56,167 nt of DNA, from assembly GCF_004661485.1 (NCBI RefSeq), contig NZ_PQVH01000015.1:1-56167 (forward strand), in the 5' to 3' direction. This DNA comes from Methylotenera oryzisoli (GTDB lineage: Bacteria; Pseudomonadota; Gammaproteobacteria; Burkholderiales; Methylophilaceae). Below are positions 16,988-26,112 of the stretch, piece after piece (positions within the stretch are counted from its first letter, which is position 1; each line of letters starts with the position of its first letter). The position numbers were made by a program, and so were the translations under genes. The notes beneath the pieces are model-generated. The model was given only the letters and a program-made list of their open reading frames with translations, was not told the origin of the DNA and did not search any database.

Positions 16988-17425
16988 GAAAGCATGTTCA
17001 ATTAGAAGTTTTCCGTCGAACTTCTTTAACAAATAAGTGCGATCCATTTTTGTTGTGTCTGTCATGTTGTATTTCGCGATAAAAAGAAAAAGCTGATCAT
17101 CGTCATCATCATTTCTCTGAATTAGAACATCTGTGATCTTTTCCCAATCGTATCTAGCCATGCTTGATAGAGAGCATGGCTCATAAAATGTCGAATGATT
17201 AGACCAATATCTTTTGTGAATCTCGATTTTCTTGGCAATTGAGTTTTGTTTGTATTCTTCGCTTCGCGAGTCGGCTTGAAAATAGGCTTCATCATCTTTC
17301 TCCGTTTCGTGAAGTTCAGAGAAATAGCTATTCAGAGTTTTGATAACCGCCCTATCGCTTGCCAAGTTGATTTCTGGGAGATTTTCAAACCTCCTCATCA
17401 TGTTCATTGCTTCGATTATGTCCAT
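16982..17425 (-). CDS. Hypothetical protein, probable integron gene cassette
   Basis: A protein of about 147 residues that I do not recognise. It is acidic and polar, with a run of acidic residues (QRNDDDDDQLF) in its second half, no membrane segment and no signal peptide, so probably cytoplasmic. The ATG at 17425 (MDIIEAMNMMRRFENL) is preferred; an upstream GTG at 17458 would add 11 residues. Its TAA stop lies within the left end of the attC at 16910-16987, as usual for cassette genes. GTTAGCG precedes the start by about 15 bases, a possible older cassette junction. It is AT-rich, unlike the adjacent thioesterase cassette, which suggests separate origins. Confidence 0.55.
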   Translation of the reverse strand: MDIIEAMNMMRRFENLPEINLASDRAVIKTLNSYFSELHETEKDDEAYFQADSRSEEYKQNSIAKKIEIHKRYWSNHSTFYEPCSLSSMARYDWEKITDVLIQRNDDDDDQLFLFIAKYNMTDTTKMDRTYLLKKFDGKLLIEHAFG

Positions 17426-17460
17426 AATAAATTCTGCGCTAACGTAAATTAGCCACACTA

Positions 17461-17484
17461 TTTGACGTATATCTTTATGTCAAA
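17461..17484. terminator. Inverted repeat after acnB
   Basis: TTTGAC (17461-17466) and GTCAAA (17479-17484), with further weak pairing inside, lie between the acnB stop and the first cassette-like gene. It may be a weak terminator of the acnB transcript. Confidence 0.3.
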
Positions 17485-17526
17485 CCAGCATGGCTAACAA
17501 TTTCAAACATGTTTAAAGCTTAATGT

Positions 17527-20130
17527 TTAGACTGCCTCAGCAATCGGGATGACTTTCTTACCATTAGAAAGTGCTTCTAAAGATGGTGTGTAATCTGTCA
17601 TTTGATCGAAATTCAGGTATTTATAGATTTCAGCCGCGTTAGCCAGCTTGTTACCTACCGTCTCCAAATACTCTGCATGCGTCGGCATACGGCCTAACTT
17701 GGCACAAACCGCCGCCAACTCAGCTGAACCCAAGTACACGCGTGCGTCTCTACCCATACGGTTATCAAAGTTACGCGTACTAGTTGAAAACACAGTGGCT
17801 TTATCTGCTACGCGCGCTTGGTTACCCATGCACAATGAGCAGCCTGGCACTTCAGTTCTGGCACCAGCAACCCCGAATACAGAGTAAACACCCTCATCAC
17901 GTAATTGCGCTTCGTCCATACGGGTTGGTGGTGCAATCCATAAACGGGTAGGAATGCCGCCTGAACCTTCCAGCACCTTAGCAGCCGCACGATAATGACC
18001 AATATTAGTCATACAGCTACCGATAAACACTTCATCAATTTTATCGCCCACTACAGCCGTTAGTGGCTTGATGTCATCTGGGTCGTTAGGGCAAGCCACT
18101 AACGGCTCAGTAATGGTGTTGAGATCAATTTCAATCACATGTGCGTATTCAGCATCTTTATCCGCCTCTAGCAACTCAGGCTTAGCTAACCACGCCTGCA
18201 TGCTTGCAATACGACGTTGCAATGTACGCGGATCTTGGTAACCATTATCAATCATGTTTTGTAGCAATACGATGTTTGAAGTCAGGAACTCAATCACTGG
18301 CTCTTTGTTCAATTTCACGGTACAGCCGTTAGCAGAACGCTCAGCCGAAGCATCTGCAAATTCAAACGCTTGCTCTACTTTCAAATCTGGCAAGCCTTCA
18401 ATTTCCAGAATGCGGCCGTTAAATACGTTTTTCTTACCTTGTTTACCAACCGTTAGCGTGCCTTCTTGGATGGCAGCGTAAGGAATCGCGTTCACTAAAT
18501 CGCGCAAGGTAATGCCAGGCTGCATTTCGCCTTTAAAGCGCACTAGTACAGATTCAGGCATATCTAGGGGCATCACGCCCATTGCTGCAGCAAAAGCCAC
18601 CAAACCAGAACCAGCAGGGAAAGAAATACCAATTGGGAAACGTGTATGCGAGTCACCACCGGTACCGACGGTATCTGGCAACACCATACGGTTTAGCCAT
18701 GAGTGAATCACGCCGTCGCCTGGGCGTAAACTCACACCGCCGCGGCTGCTCATAAACTCTGGCAAGCTGTGCTGTAATTTAATGTCGACTGGTTTTGGGT
18801 AAGCCGCTGTATGGCAGAAACTTTGCATGACTAAATCTGCGCTAAAGCCCAAACACGCCAACTCTTTAAGCTCGTCACGCGTCATACCGCCTGTCGTATC
18901 TTGTGAACCAACCGTTGTGGCCTTAGGCTCACAATATGCGCCTGGGCGCACGCCTGTACCTTCAGGCAAGCCACAAGCTCTACCCACCATTTTCTGTGCA
19001 AGTGTATAACCTTTGCCAGTATCTTTTGGTGCGATTGATTGAATAAATAAATCTGATGCTGGTAAACCTAAGGCATGGCGTGCATTGGTGGTTAAGCCGC
19101 GCCCAATAATCAATGGAATACGGCCGCCGGCACGCACTTCATCCGGCATCGTAGTTGGTGCCAGCTCAAATGTGCTAATGACCTCACCTTGCGCATTTAA
19201 TACCTGACCTGCATAAGGTTTAATAGTGATGACATCGCCTGTTTGCATTTTTGACACATCACATTGAATCGGCATCGCGCCTGAGTCTTCTGCAGTGTTA
19301 AAGAAAATCGGCGCAATTTTAGTCCCTAAGATTACCCCGCCAGTGCGCTTGTTAGGGATGTTAGGGATATCATTACCCATAAACCACTGTACGGAGTTAA
19401 TGGCTGATTTACGTGATGAGCCGGTGCCGACCACGTCACCCACATAGGCCAGTGGCAAACCTTTTTGTTTCAAGGTTTCAATCGTCTTTAAGCCATCAGG
19501 CATTTTGGTCACGAGCATCGCTTTTGCGTGCAGTGGAATATCCGGACGGCTCCATGCCTCTTGCGCTGGGCTTAAATCGTCAGTGTTGGTTTCACCATCC
19601 ACTTTAAATACAACGACTTTAATTTCTTCAGCCAACTTTGGCACATTGGTAAACCACTCTGCATTTGCCCAAGACTCAATGAGTTTTTTAGCATGCAGGT
19701 TGCCTGCCTTCATTTTTTCATCAACATCATGAAATGCATCAAACATCAAAATCGTTTGCGACAAAGCTTTAACCGCAGCATCCGCCATGGCTGGATTAGT
19801 CGCAGATAAATCTAACAGCCCTACCAAAGCCTGTACATTGTAGCCACCCAGCATGGTACCTAATAAGGCAACTGCTTTTTCAGCGCTAACTAAAGGGGAT
19901 ACAGCTTTACCATGCGCGATGTCTGACAAAAACGCTGCTTTCACATAAGCAGCCTGATCCACACCTGCTGGTACGCGATTTTCAAGCAAATCGACCAACA
20001 GTTTTTCTTCACCCGCTGGTGGGGCTTTGAGTAGCTCTACAAGTTGTGCGACTTGTTCAGCTGATAATGGTAATGGAGGAAGTTGTTGTGAAGCACGTTC
20101 TTGCACGTGCGCTGCATAGGCTTTTAACAT
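17527..20130 (-). CDS. acnB: Bifunctional aconitate hydratase 2 / 2-methylisocitrate dehydratase
   Basis: Aconitase B, which interconverts citrate and isocitrate through cis-aconitate with a [4Fe-4S] cluster. Many AcnB enzymes also hydrate 2-methylaconitate to 2-methylisocitrate, the step needed here after PrpD. At 867 residues it has AcnB domain order: N-terminal HEAT-like helices ([14 protein letters not shown] onward), a swivel domain ([16 protein letters not shown]), then the catalytic domains. The cluster cysteines are in [13 protein letters not shown] and [11 protein letters not shown] in the last third. No acnD or prpF gene is present, so AcnB plus PrpD is the likely methylaconitate route. 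It is the last gene of the minus-strand TCA set; a gap of about 160 bases separates it from the EF-hand gene. Confidence 0.95.
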   Translation of the reverse strand: MLKAYAAHVQERASQQLPPLPLSAEQVAQLVELLKAPPAGEEKLLVDLLENRVPAGVDQAAYVKAAFLSDIAHGKAVSPLVSAEKAVALLGTMLGGYNVQALVGLLDLSATNPAMADAAVKALSQTILMFDAFHDVDEKMKAGNLHAKKLIESWANAEWFTNVPKLAEEIKVVVFKVDGETNTDDLSPAQEAWSRPDIPLHAKAMLVTKMPDGLKTIETLKQKGLPLAYVGDVVGTGSSRKSAINSVQWFMGNDIPNIPNKRTGGVILGTKIAPIFFNTAEDSGAMPIQCDVSKMQTGDVITIKPYAGQVLNAQGEVISTFELAPTTMPDEVRAGGRIPLIIGRGLTTNARHALGLPASDLFIQSIAPKDTGKGYTLAQKMVGRACGLPEGTGVRPGAYCEPKATTVGSQDTTGGMTRDELKELACLGFSADLVMQSFCHTAAYPKPVDIKLQHSLPEFMSSRGGVSLRPGDGVIHSWLNRMVLPDTVGTGGDSHTRFPIGISFPAGSGLVAFAAAMGVMPLDMPESVLVRFKGEMQPGITLRDLVNAIPYAAIQEGTLTVGKQGKKNVFNGRILEIEGLPDLKVEQAFEFADASAERSANGCTVKLNKEPVIEFLTSNIVLLQNMIDNGYQDPRTLQRRIASMQAWLAKPELLEADKDAEYAHVIEIDLNTITEPLVACPNDPDDIKPLTAVVGDKIDEVFIGSCMTNIGHYRAAAKVLEGSGGIPTRLWIAPPTRMDEAQLRDEGVYSVFGVAGARTEVPGCSLCMGNQARVADKATVFSTSTRNFDNRMGRDARVYLGSAELAAVCAKLGRMPTHAEYLETVGNKLANAAEIYKYLNFDQMTDYTPSLEALSNGKKVIPIAEAV

Positions 20131-20289
20131 AACGATTTTCTGCTTAGATTTCTAGTTAAATAAAATTGTGTTTATTATAAACTAGCTTAACTTAATGTTG
20201 ATTGGTGCATGTGTGATGATTCATGCATTTATAGTGATTAGCGCACTTTCACCGTGCCCGTCACATACAAAATCAAACTATCCGCCAAA

Positions 20290-20625
20290 CTAGTTGGTTA
20301 ATTGCGAGGCCCCTGCAAAAGGGGTACCGCAGCTCGTGCCTTTAAGCGAAGCTTCGAATCTTTCTAAAACCTCACTCTCATAGCCTTTGCCATGCTTCAG
20401 CTCTAAAAAAGCACGCACCTCACTGGCATCGGCGAATCCGTTTTTATCGGTATCCATCGACACCACGTTTTCTTCAACAGTAGGTCCTGTATAGCGACCT
20501 TGGGTATCGGTCAGCACATCAAGGATAGTAGCGGCATGCGCAGGCACTACCGCCATTAAACCAAGCATCAAGCCAGCCATTACAGCCACCAAGTTAAACA
20601 GCGTAATTCTATGTGATTTCATCAA
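20290..20625 (-). CDS. Secreted EF-hand protein
   Basis: A 111-residue protein with a signal peptide (about 1-31, ending PAHAA) and one textbook EF-hand loop: D58, D60, N62, F64, D66 and E69 at loop positions 1, 3, 5, 7, 9 and 12. A second hand is not evident. It ends in a short tail with one cysteine (KGTSCGTPF). Function is unknown; periplasmic calcium binding is the safest guess. It is embedded between fumarase and aconitase genes in the same direction, with gaps of about 120 and 160 bases, so it may be transcribed separately. Confidence 0.72.
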   Translation of the reverse strand: MMKSHRITLFNLVAVMAGLMLGLMAVVPAHAATILDVLTDTQGRYTGPTVEENVVSMDTDKNGFADASEVRAFLELKHGKGYESEVLERFEASLKGTSCGTPFAGASQLTN

Positions 20626-20743
20626 CTTACTCCTTTACACGTATTAAGAGTAAAAATCTGGATAATAATTCATTCAGTCTATCACTTAACTAAACGATAG
20701 GCATCTAGCGATGACTCACTGCTGATTACCTCGTTGCTACTGA

Positions 20744-22282
20744 CTAGGCTGGATGAACCACAATCACCTCGCCAGACACTTTGCGCTGTGCTATTTTTTG
20801 CTGCCACTCGGCGGGGCCAGTGGTATGCACGGAACTGCCGCGGCTATCAACCGCAACCGTTACCGGCATATCTTGCACGGTAAACTCGTAAATGGCTTCC
20901 ATGCCTAAATCAGCAAATGCCAATACTTCAGCTTTTTTGATGGCTTTGCTAACCAAGTAAGCTGCACCACCTACTGCCGTTAAATAAACGGAACGATGCT
21001 TGGCAATGGTTGCGATGGTTTCCTCTCCGCGCTCAGCCTTGCCCACCATCCCTAACAGCCCAGTTTGGCTGAGCATGGTTTCTGTAAAGTCATCCATACG
21101 CGTCGCTGTGGTTGGGCCGGCTGGCCCTACAGCTTCATGTCCCACTGCATCTACAGGGCCCACGTAATAAATAAAGCGATTGGTAAAATCTATTGGCAGC
21201 TTTTCACCATTGTTCAACATGGTCACCATACGCTTGTGCGCAGCATCTCTGCCGGTCAGCAACTTACCGCTTAATAGCAAGGTCTGCCCTGGCTGCCAAG
21301 CTTCAATTTCTTGCTGCGTAATCGTATCCAGATTCACCCTTAATGATTGTGTACTTGGCGCCCAATGCACATCTGGCCAGTCATCCAAACTTGGTGCCTC
21401 TAGCAGGGCTGGGCCGCTACCATCCAATTCAAAATGCACGTGCCTAGTAGCCGCACAATTAGGGATAATTGCTACCGGCAAGCTGGCTGCATGGGTTGGA
21501 TAATCCAGTATTTTCACATCTAACACAGTAGTTAAGCCGCCTAAGCCTTGCGCACCGATGCCTAGATTATTGACCTTTTCATAGATCTCCAGCCTTAATG
21601 CGTCAATTTTATTTTGTGCACCATTGGCTTTAAGCTCATGCATATCGATAGGCGCCATCAGTGATTCTTTCGCCAACAGCATGGCTTTCTCAGCGGTACC
21701 GCCAATACCAATACCCAACATACCGGGTGGACACCAGCCAGCGCCCATGGTGGGCACCACCTCTAATATCCAATCAACAATGCTGTCGTTTGGGTTAAGC
21801 ATGGCTAGTTTTGCTTTATTTTCACTACCGCCGCCCTTAGCCGCAATGCTCACTTCAACCTTATCCCCAACCACTAGCTCCACATGCACCACAGCCGGGG
21901 TGTTGTCTTTAGTATTGGCACGCTTACCGGCCGGGTCGCTCACAATCGAGGCGCGCAGTTTATTTTCTGGCAACAAATAAGCGCGATGCACTCCTTCGTT
22001 CACCATTTGCGCTAATGAAAGTTCAGCGTCAAAACGTACATTCATCCCCACTTTAACAAAAGCCACCACAATGCCTGTATCCTGACACAGAGGGCGCTTA
22101 CCCTCAGCACACATGCGCGAGTTAGTCAAAATCTGTGCAATTGCATCTTTTGCGGCAGGAGATTCCTCCTGCGCATAAGCGGCAGCTAATGCATGGATAA
22201 AATCAGCGGGGTGGTAATAAGAAATATATTGCAAAGCATCTGCAATGCTCGCAATAAAGTCCTCTTGTTTAATCGTAGTCAT
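20744..22282 (-). CDS. fumA: Class I fumarate hydratase (iron-sulfur)
   Basis: Oxygen-sensitive [4Fe-4S] fumarase that hydrates fumarate to malate. Full length (512 residues) with the N-terminal alpha-type domain (cysteine in RPLCQDTGIVVAF; GAGWCPPGMLGIGIGG) and the C-terminal beta-type domain (YYVGPVDAVGHEAVGPAGPTTATRMD). It overlaps the upstream acyl-CoA ligase by four bases (ATGA) and so belongs to the malic enzyme-sdh operon. It supplies malate from the fumarate made by Sdh. The symbol is by homology; fumA and fumB cannot be told apart here. Confidence 0.93.
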   Translation of the reverse strand: MTTIKQEDFIASIADALQYISYYHPADFIHALAAAYAQEESPAAKDAIAQILTNSRMCAEGKRPLCQDTGIVVAFVKVGMNVRFDAELSLAQMVNEGVHRAYLLPENKLRASIVSDPAGKRANTKDNTPAVVHVELVVGDKVEVSIAAKGGGSENKAKLAMLNPNDSIVDWILEVVPTMGAGWCPPGMLGIGIGGTAEKAMLLAKESLMAPIDMHELKANGAQNKIDALRLEIYEKVNNLGIGAQGLGGLTTVLDVKILDYPTHAASLPVAIIPNCAATRHVHFELDGSGPALLEAPSLDDWPDVHWAPSTQSLRVNLDTITQQEIEAWQPGQTLLLSGKLLTGRDAAHKRMVTMLNNGEKLPIDFTNRFIYYVGPVDAVGHEAVGPAGPTTATRMDDFTETMLSQTGLLGMVGKAERGEETIATIAKHRSVYLTAVGGAAYLVSKAIKKAEVLAFADLGMEAIYEFTVQDMPVTVAVDSRGSSVHTTGPAEWQQKIAQRKVSGEVIVVHPA

Positions 22283-23916
22283 CGTGTTGATTTTGCTGTA
22301 GCAATGGTTGAGTTGATATCTTTACGTAAGATTTTACCATTCTTAGTGCGTGGAAAATCTTTTGCCAGATAAACCGTTTTTGGCGATTTATAAGCCGCCA
22401 GGTGTTGCTTACCAAAATGCAATAAATCGTCCGGTGTGATGCTAGCCTCTGGTTTCAAGATCACATAAATCACCACCAGTAGCTTATCTTTCTCGATTTC
22501 TTCACCGATGGCAGCGCAATCTGCCACGTCGGGATGGCCTTTGTACACACGCTCAATTTCATAGGGTGAAACGCGGTAGCCAAAACTTTTAATAATGTCG
22601 TCTTTGCGTCCTAAAAACCAGATGTAGCCATCAGCGTCATATTTTGCATAATCTCCGGTAAAAAAGTAGCCATCATGCTTGTACTTGGCAGTTTCCTCAT
22701 CCAGATTCCAGTAACGTAAAAACAAGCCAGGGTCTGTATCCGTGACGCAAATCATGCCCTCTTCACCTGCAGCCACAGGCTCCCGTGTATCTGGGTTAAG
22801 TAGCTGAATCTGATGCCCAGGCTGTGGAAACCCTGCTGAACCAGCACGAATAGGACGGTACTTGCTTTGTGACAAGTAGTATGAAAATTCACTCATGCCA
22901 ACCGCTTCATAGATATCCAAACCAAAACGCGCACGCCACTGGGTTAACACCTCATCTGACAAGTGCTCACCAGCACTCATATAGTGGCGCATGCTAGGCA
23001 ACTGCTCTTTGGCTGTCGTGGTTTTTTGTAGAATTTGGCGGTAAATGGTAGGTACACCGATAAAAATAGTCGCTTGGTGCTTTTGAATTAAATCCAGCCA
23101 CTTTTGCGCATCATTTTTACCTTCATGCACAATCACGGTTTTACCTAAATACAGCGGATCCATCAAACCGGTACCTAGCACATAGGTCCAGTTAAACTTA
23201 CCTGAGTGCATGATTCTATCTTGTGCCTGCTCACTATAATTAAACCAATACTGGGCTGCGGGTTGCCTTCCCAGTAAGGCACGGTGCGCATGCAGCACAC
23301 CCTTAGGATAACCAGTGGTGCCCGAGGTGTAAACCAAATAAGCGGGATCTTCCGCCTTGGTGCGCGGCATTGCATCCACCGCTTTCACATTAGCGATTGT
23401 TTGCTGTAAATCATGCACCGCTAATTTGCCGGCTGTCGGCATTTGTGTCAGCTGTGTCAGTAGCACATGTCTCAGGTTAGGTGTATTGCCCAACGCGCCT
23501 TCCAGCTGCGATTGCATCCCTGTCCAAGCCGCAGCATCGGTCACCAATACGGTAGCGCCCGAATCTTTTGCCAAATAAGCAACTTCTTCTGCGGTAAGCA
23601 AGGTAGATGTGGGGACGGATATTGCCCCCATTTTCATCGCGCCTAAGAACGCGATTGGGTAATCCAAACTATTAGGCAGGCGAATTAGCACGCGATCACC
23701 GACTTTAACACCAATATCACGCAATATTTGCGCAAATAAATCAGTTTTAAGTGCCAAATCTGCAAAAGTGATGGTAGAGGTACCTAATGCATCATCCTCA
23801 ACAATCATCGCAATTTCATTTGCTTGCGCCGTACCTAAATGACGGTCTGAGCAGGCTACACCAATATTAAAATACTCTGGAATTTGCCAATCCCACTTTG
23901 GAAAGTCAGTCAACAT
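22279..23916 (-). CDS. AMP-forming acyl-CoA ligase
   Basis: A 545-residue member of the ANL superfamily that activates a carboxylate as acyl-AMP and transfers it to CoA. The P-loop-like motif YTSGTTGYPKG is at 196-206, the GEHLSDEVL and YEAVGMSEFS core motifs follow, and the catalytic lysine is K528 in PRTKNGKILRK. It is most like benzoate/medium-chain acyl-CoA ligases rather than acetyl-CoA synthetase, which is about 100 residues longer. It overlaps fumA and ends next to a CitE-like lyase in the sdh operon. Context suggests a short acid such as propionate, malate, mesaconate or citramalate; the sequence alone does not decide. Confidence 0.85.
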   Translation of the reverse strand: MLTDFPKWDWQIPEYFNIGVACSDRHLGTAQANEIAMIVEDDALGTSTITFADLALKTDLFAQILRDIGVKVGDRVLIRLPNSLDYPIAFLGAMKMGAISVPTSTLLTAEEVAYLAKDSGATVLVTDAAAWTGMQSQLEGALGNTPNLRHVLLTQLTQMPTAGKLAVHDLQQTIANVKAVDAMPRTKAEDPAYLVYTSGTTGYPKGVLHAHRALLGRQPAAQYWFNYSEQAQDRIMHSGKFNWTYVLGTGLMDPLYLGKTVIVHEGKNDAQKWLDLIQKHQATIFIGVPTIYRQILQKTTTAKEQLPSMRHYMSAGEHLSDEVLTQWRARFGLDIYEAVGMSEFSYYLSQSKYRPIRAGSAGFPQPGHQIQLLNPDTREPVAAGEEGMICVTDTDPGLFLRYWNLDEETAKYKHDGYFFTGDYAKYDADGYIWFLGRKDDIIKSFGYRVSPYEIERVYKGHPDVADCAAIGEEIEKDKLLVVIYVILKPEASITPDDLLHFGKQHLAAYKSPKTVYLAKDFPRTKNGKILRKDINSTIATAKSTR

Positions 23917-25046
23917 TATAAAAGTACTCCATATGGCCAGTTTTCTCGCACAACCTGTGCAGGTAGTAGTTGTAAGACATGTAAAGCAAATTCCATATCA
24001 CTGGATTTCAGCGCGCGTAATGCATGCGCCCTTAATAATGTTTGTAAAGCTTTACCAAACATTGGCGGATCCAACATCTCGCCTTCAAACTTAATAGCAC
24101 CACCCAGCAAAGCATCTGCCTCAATTGCCGCTTTCAAAATACAGACTTTTTGTGCAATTTCGGTTGGGGATGGCGTGTACGCAGTTTTACAAAGGTGAAT
24201 ATGCCCCGGGTGTATCACTTGCTTGCCAGTTAAGCCCATAGCTGCCTCTTTACAAGCATGCTTGTAAACCACGCGCGACTCATTATCACCATGCAAATCA
24301 AGCCAGCGGCGCACATCATGCGGCTCAAGATACTTTTCCGGCATAGGACTGGCGCCGATTAACGTTTCTACGCCACCAATCACCCCCTTACCGGCGATGC
24401 GCGCTTCAAACATCAATGTGTTCATGTAGAACTGCAGCTCTTCAATCCAGTTTTCAGGCGTAATCTGAATACCCATCGCCTTTGAGAAGTCATGAATACC
24501 AAACACCACATGTTTAACCGTGCTGTACTGCATTAAATCTGGGGCTATTTTTAACGACTTAGGATGCTCAATAATAGGCTGTATCGTAATGTGTGGATTG
24601 ACGCTCAACAGGAAGCTCGAAAGATCTCGCACCTCGGCGGCGCCATACGCTTCGCCAGCCTTGGCCAGCATCACCACATCAATATAGTCGCCCATGTCGC
24701 GCACTAATTGCATATCCTGCTCATACTCATCAGTTCTAAATGAGTTAGCGCGGATAGCAACCGTAACGCGCTCATTGGTTTTGCGCAGCAATGGCAGCTC
24801 TTTGCGCAACAGATCGCGGCTCATGGCCTTTTGTCGGCAACCATCTTCCAAGTCAAAAATGAGAGTGTGTGCCTGCGTAAAATGCGCATGTTTTTTCATA
24901 CGCGCCGCCGCCTGATCCATGTCTTCATAAATACCCAGACTAGGCGCATATTTCACCGGCGGATAATACAACTGGATGCCAGGCCAATAGTCGCCCAGCG
25001 CTTTGGCGTCAAAAGTGATCGGCTCTTCACCTATATGCATCATCAT
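23916..25046 (-). CDS. CitE/HpcH-family CoA-ester lyase, long form
   Basis: A 376-residue member of the HpcH/HpaI aldolase-citrate lyase beta family. The FDLED motif (64-68) and the two likely magnesium ligands E160 (PIIEHPKS) and D186 (FGIHDFSKA) are present. It is longer than typical CitE (about 290) through an N-terminal extension and a C-terminal helical tail. Family members cleave or form malyl-CoA, beta-methylmalyl-CoA, citramalyl-CoA or citryl groups. It shares its last base with the start of the acyl-CoA ligase gene and follows sdhE by one base. A ligase next to a lyase could act as an ATP-driven cleavage pair; this is inference. Confidence 0.8.
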   Translation of the reverse strand: MMMHIGEEPITFDAKALGDYWPGIQLYYPPVKYAPSLGIYEDMDQAAARMKKHAHFTQAHTLIFDLEDGCRQKAMSRDLLRKELPLLRKTNERVTVAIRANSFRTDEYEQDMQLVRDMGDYIDVVMLAKAGEAYGAAEVRDLSSFLLSVNPHITIQPIIEHPKSLKIAPDLMQYSTVKHVVFGIHDFSKAMGIQITPENWIEELQFYMNTLMFEARIAGKGVIGGVETLIGASPMPEKYLEPHDVRRWLDLHGDNESRVVYKHACKEAAMGLTGKQVIHPGHIHLCKTAYTPSPTEIAQKVCILKAAIEADALLGGAIKFEGEMLDPPMFGKALQTLLRAHALRALKSSDMEFALHVLQLLPAQVVRENWPYGVLL

Positions 25047-25047
25047 C

Positions 25048-25365
25048 TTATTCAGCCTCCTGTATTTTGCTTGACTCGGGTTTATTTAATCGGGCAGTTT
25101 TAATTTTATAAATCATTGCGTTTCTTGCACTTTCTTGCGCGCCAAGCGCTTTACCCATAGTGCTGGTATTATTAATCAGCATCCAAAACTCATTGTCTGG
25201 CAAGGCGAGTAGCGCATCAAACACTTGCAGTTCTTCTAGGGTCAGTGCATCGTAGTGATGTTGCACAAAATCTTGCAGCACAATATCAAGCTCCAACAGC
25301 CCTCTTCTGCAGCGCCATGCGAAGCGTCTTTGTTCTGCATCTCTTAGATTTTCTGCATTCATCAT
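25048..25365 (-). CDS. sdhE: SdhE-type FAD assembly factor
   Basis: A small helical protein of the SdhE/YgfY (DUF339) family that helps attach FAD covalently to SdhA. The RGLLELD segment contains the RGxxE motif of the family. The ATG at 25365 (105 residues) is chosen because GAGG overlaps the sdhB stop codon 6 bases upstream; the next codon is also ATG, and a TTG at 25377 has no ribosome site. It sits directly after sdhB, the usual place in proteobacteria. Confidence 0.9.
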   Translation of the reverse strand: MMNAENLRDAEQRRFAWRCRRGLLELDIVLQDFVQHHYDALTLEELQVFDALLALPDNEFWMLINNTSTMGKALGAQESARNAMIYKIKTARLNKPESSKIQEAE

Positions 25366-25373
25366 CACGCACC

Positions 25374-26111
25374 TCAAATCGCCTTAATGGACACCGTTTT
25401 TTTGGTTGCTTTCGCCTCTTTTGCCCGCTCGATTTTTAAATCTTTAATGTTGGCAATCGCCGCATTCGGGTTAAGCTTTTTCGGGCAAACATCCACGCAG
25501 TTCATAATATTGTGGCAACGATACAAGCGGTATGGGTCTTCCAGGTTCTCCAAGCGCTCTGCTTCTGCCTGATCGCGCGAATCGACAATAAAGCGGTAAG
25601 CCTGCATCAAGCCGGACGGTCCTACAAACTTGTCAGGATTCCACCAGAAACTAGGACACGCTGTAGTACAGGCACCGCACATAATGCATTCATACAAACC
25701 ATCTAGTTTTGCGCGGTCTTCAGGGCTCTGCAAACGTTCGGTTTCAGGCAACGGATCGTCGTTAATCAAATAAGGTTTTACTGAGTTGTAATGCTCAAAA
25801 AACTGCGTCATATCAACAACCAGGTCGCGTATCACTGGCAAACCAGGCATCGGCCTAAGCACCACAGGCTGCTCAAGCTCAGATAATTTAGTAGTACAGG
25901 CAAGGCCATTTTTACCATTGATGTTCATGGCATCACTACCACACACACCCTCACGGCATGACTTACGCAAAGACAAAGTGTCATCGTGCTGTTTGATACG
26001 AATCAGTGCATCCAGCAACATTTGGTCACCCTCTTGCAGTTCAATCTCATAGTCTTGCATGTAAGGCTTTTTATCCGTGTCCGGGTTGTATCTATAAATA
26101 GAAAATTTCAT
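25374..26111 (-). CDS. sdhB: Succinate dehydrogenase iron-sulfur subunit
   Basis: Electron-transfer subunit of complex II with [2Fe-2S], [4Fe-4S] and [3Fe-4S] centres. The three cysteine sets are visible: SCREGVCGSDAMN with LACTT, CIMCGACTTACPSFWW, and CHNIMNCVDVCPKKLNP. The 245-residue length is normal. It follows sdhA by one base. The membrane partners are encoded upstream. Confidence 0.97.
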   Translation of the reverse strand: MKFSIYRYNPDTDKKPYMQDYEIELQEGDQMLLDALIRIKQHDDTLSLRKSCREGVCGSDAMNINGKNGLACTTKLSELEQPVVLRPMPGLPVIRDLVVDMTQFFEHYNSVKPYLINDDPLPETERLQSPEDRAKLDGLYECIMCGACTTACPSFWWNPDKFVGPSGLMQAYRFIVDSRDQAEAERLENLEDPYRLYRCHNIMNCVDVCPKKLNPNAAIANIKDLKIERAKEAKATKKTVSIKAI

Positions 26112-26112
26112 A

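Noticed and set aside
17426-17458. GTG start at 17458 for the acidic cassette gene
   Set aside because: The extension overlaps a likely cassette junction (GTTAGCG) and has no ribosome site; the ATG at 17425 is preferred.
17527-20130. AcnD-type methylcitrate dehydratase
   Set aside because: Domain order and size are those of AcnB, and no prpF is present; PrpD supplies the first dehydration.
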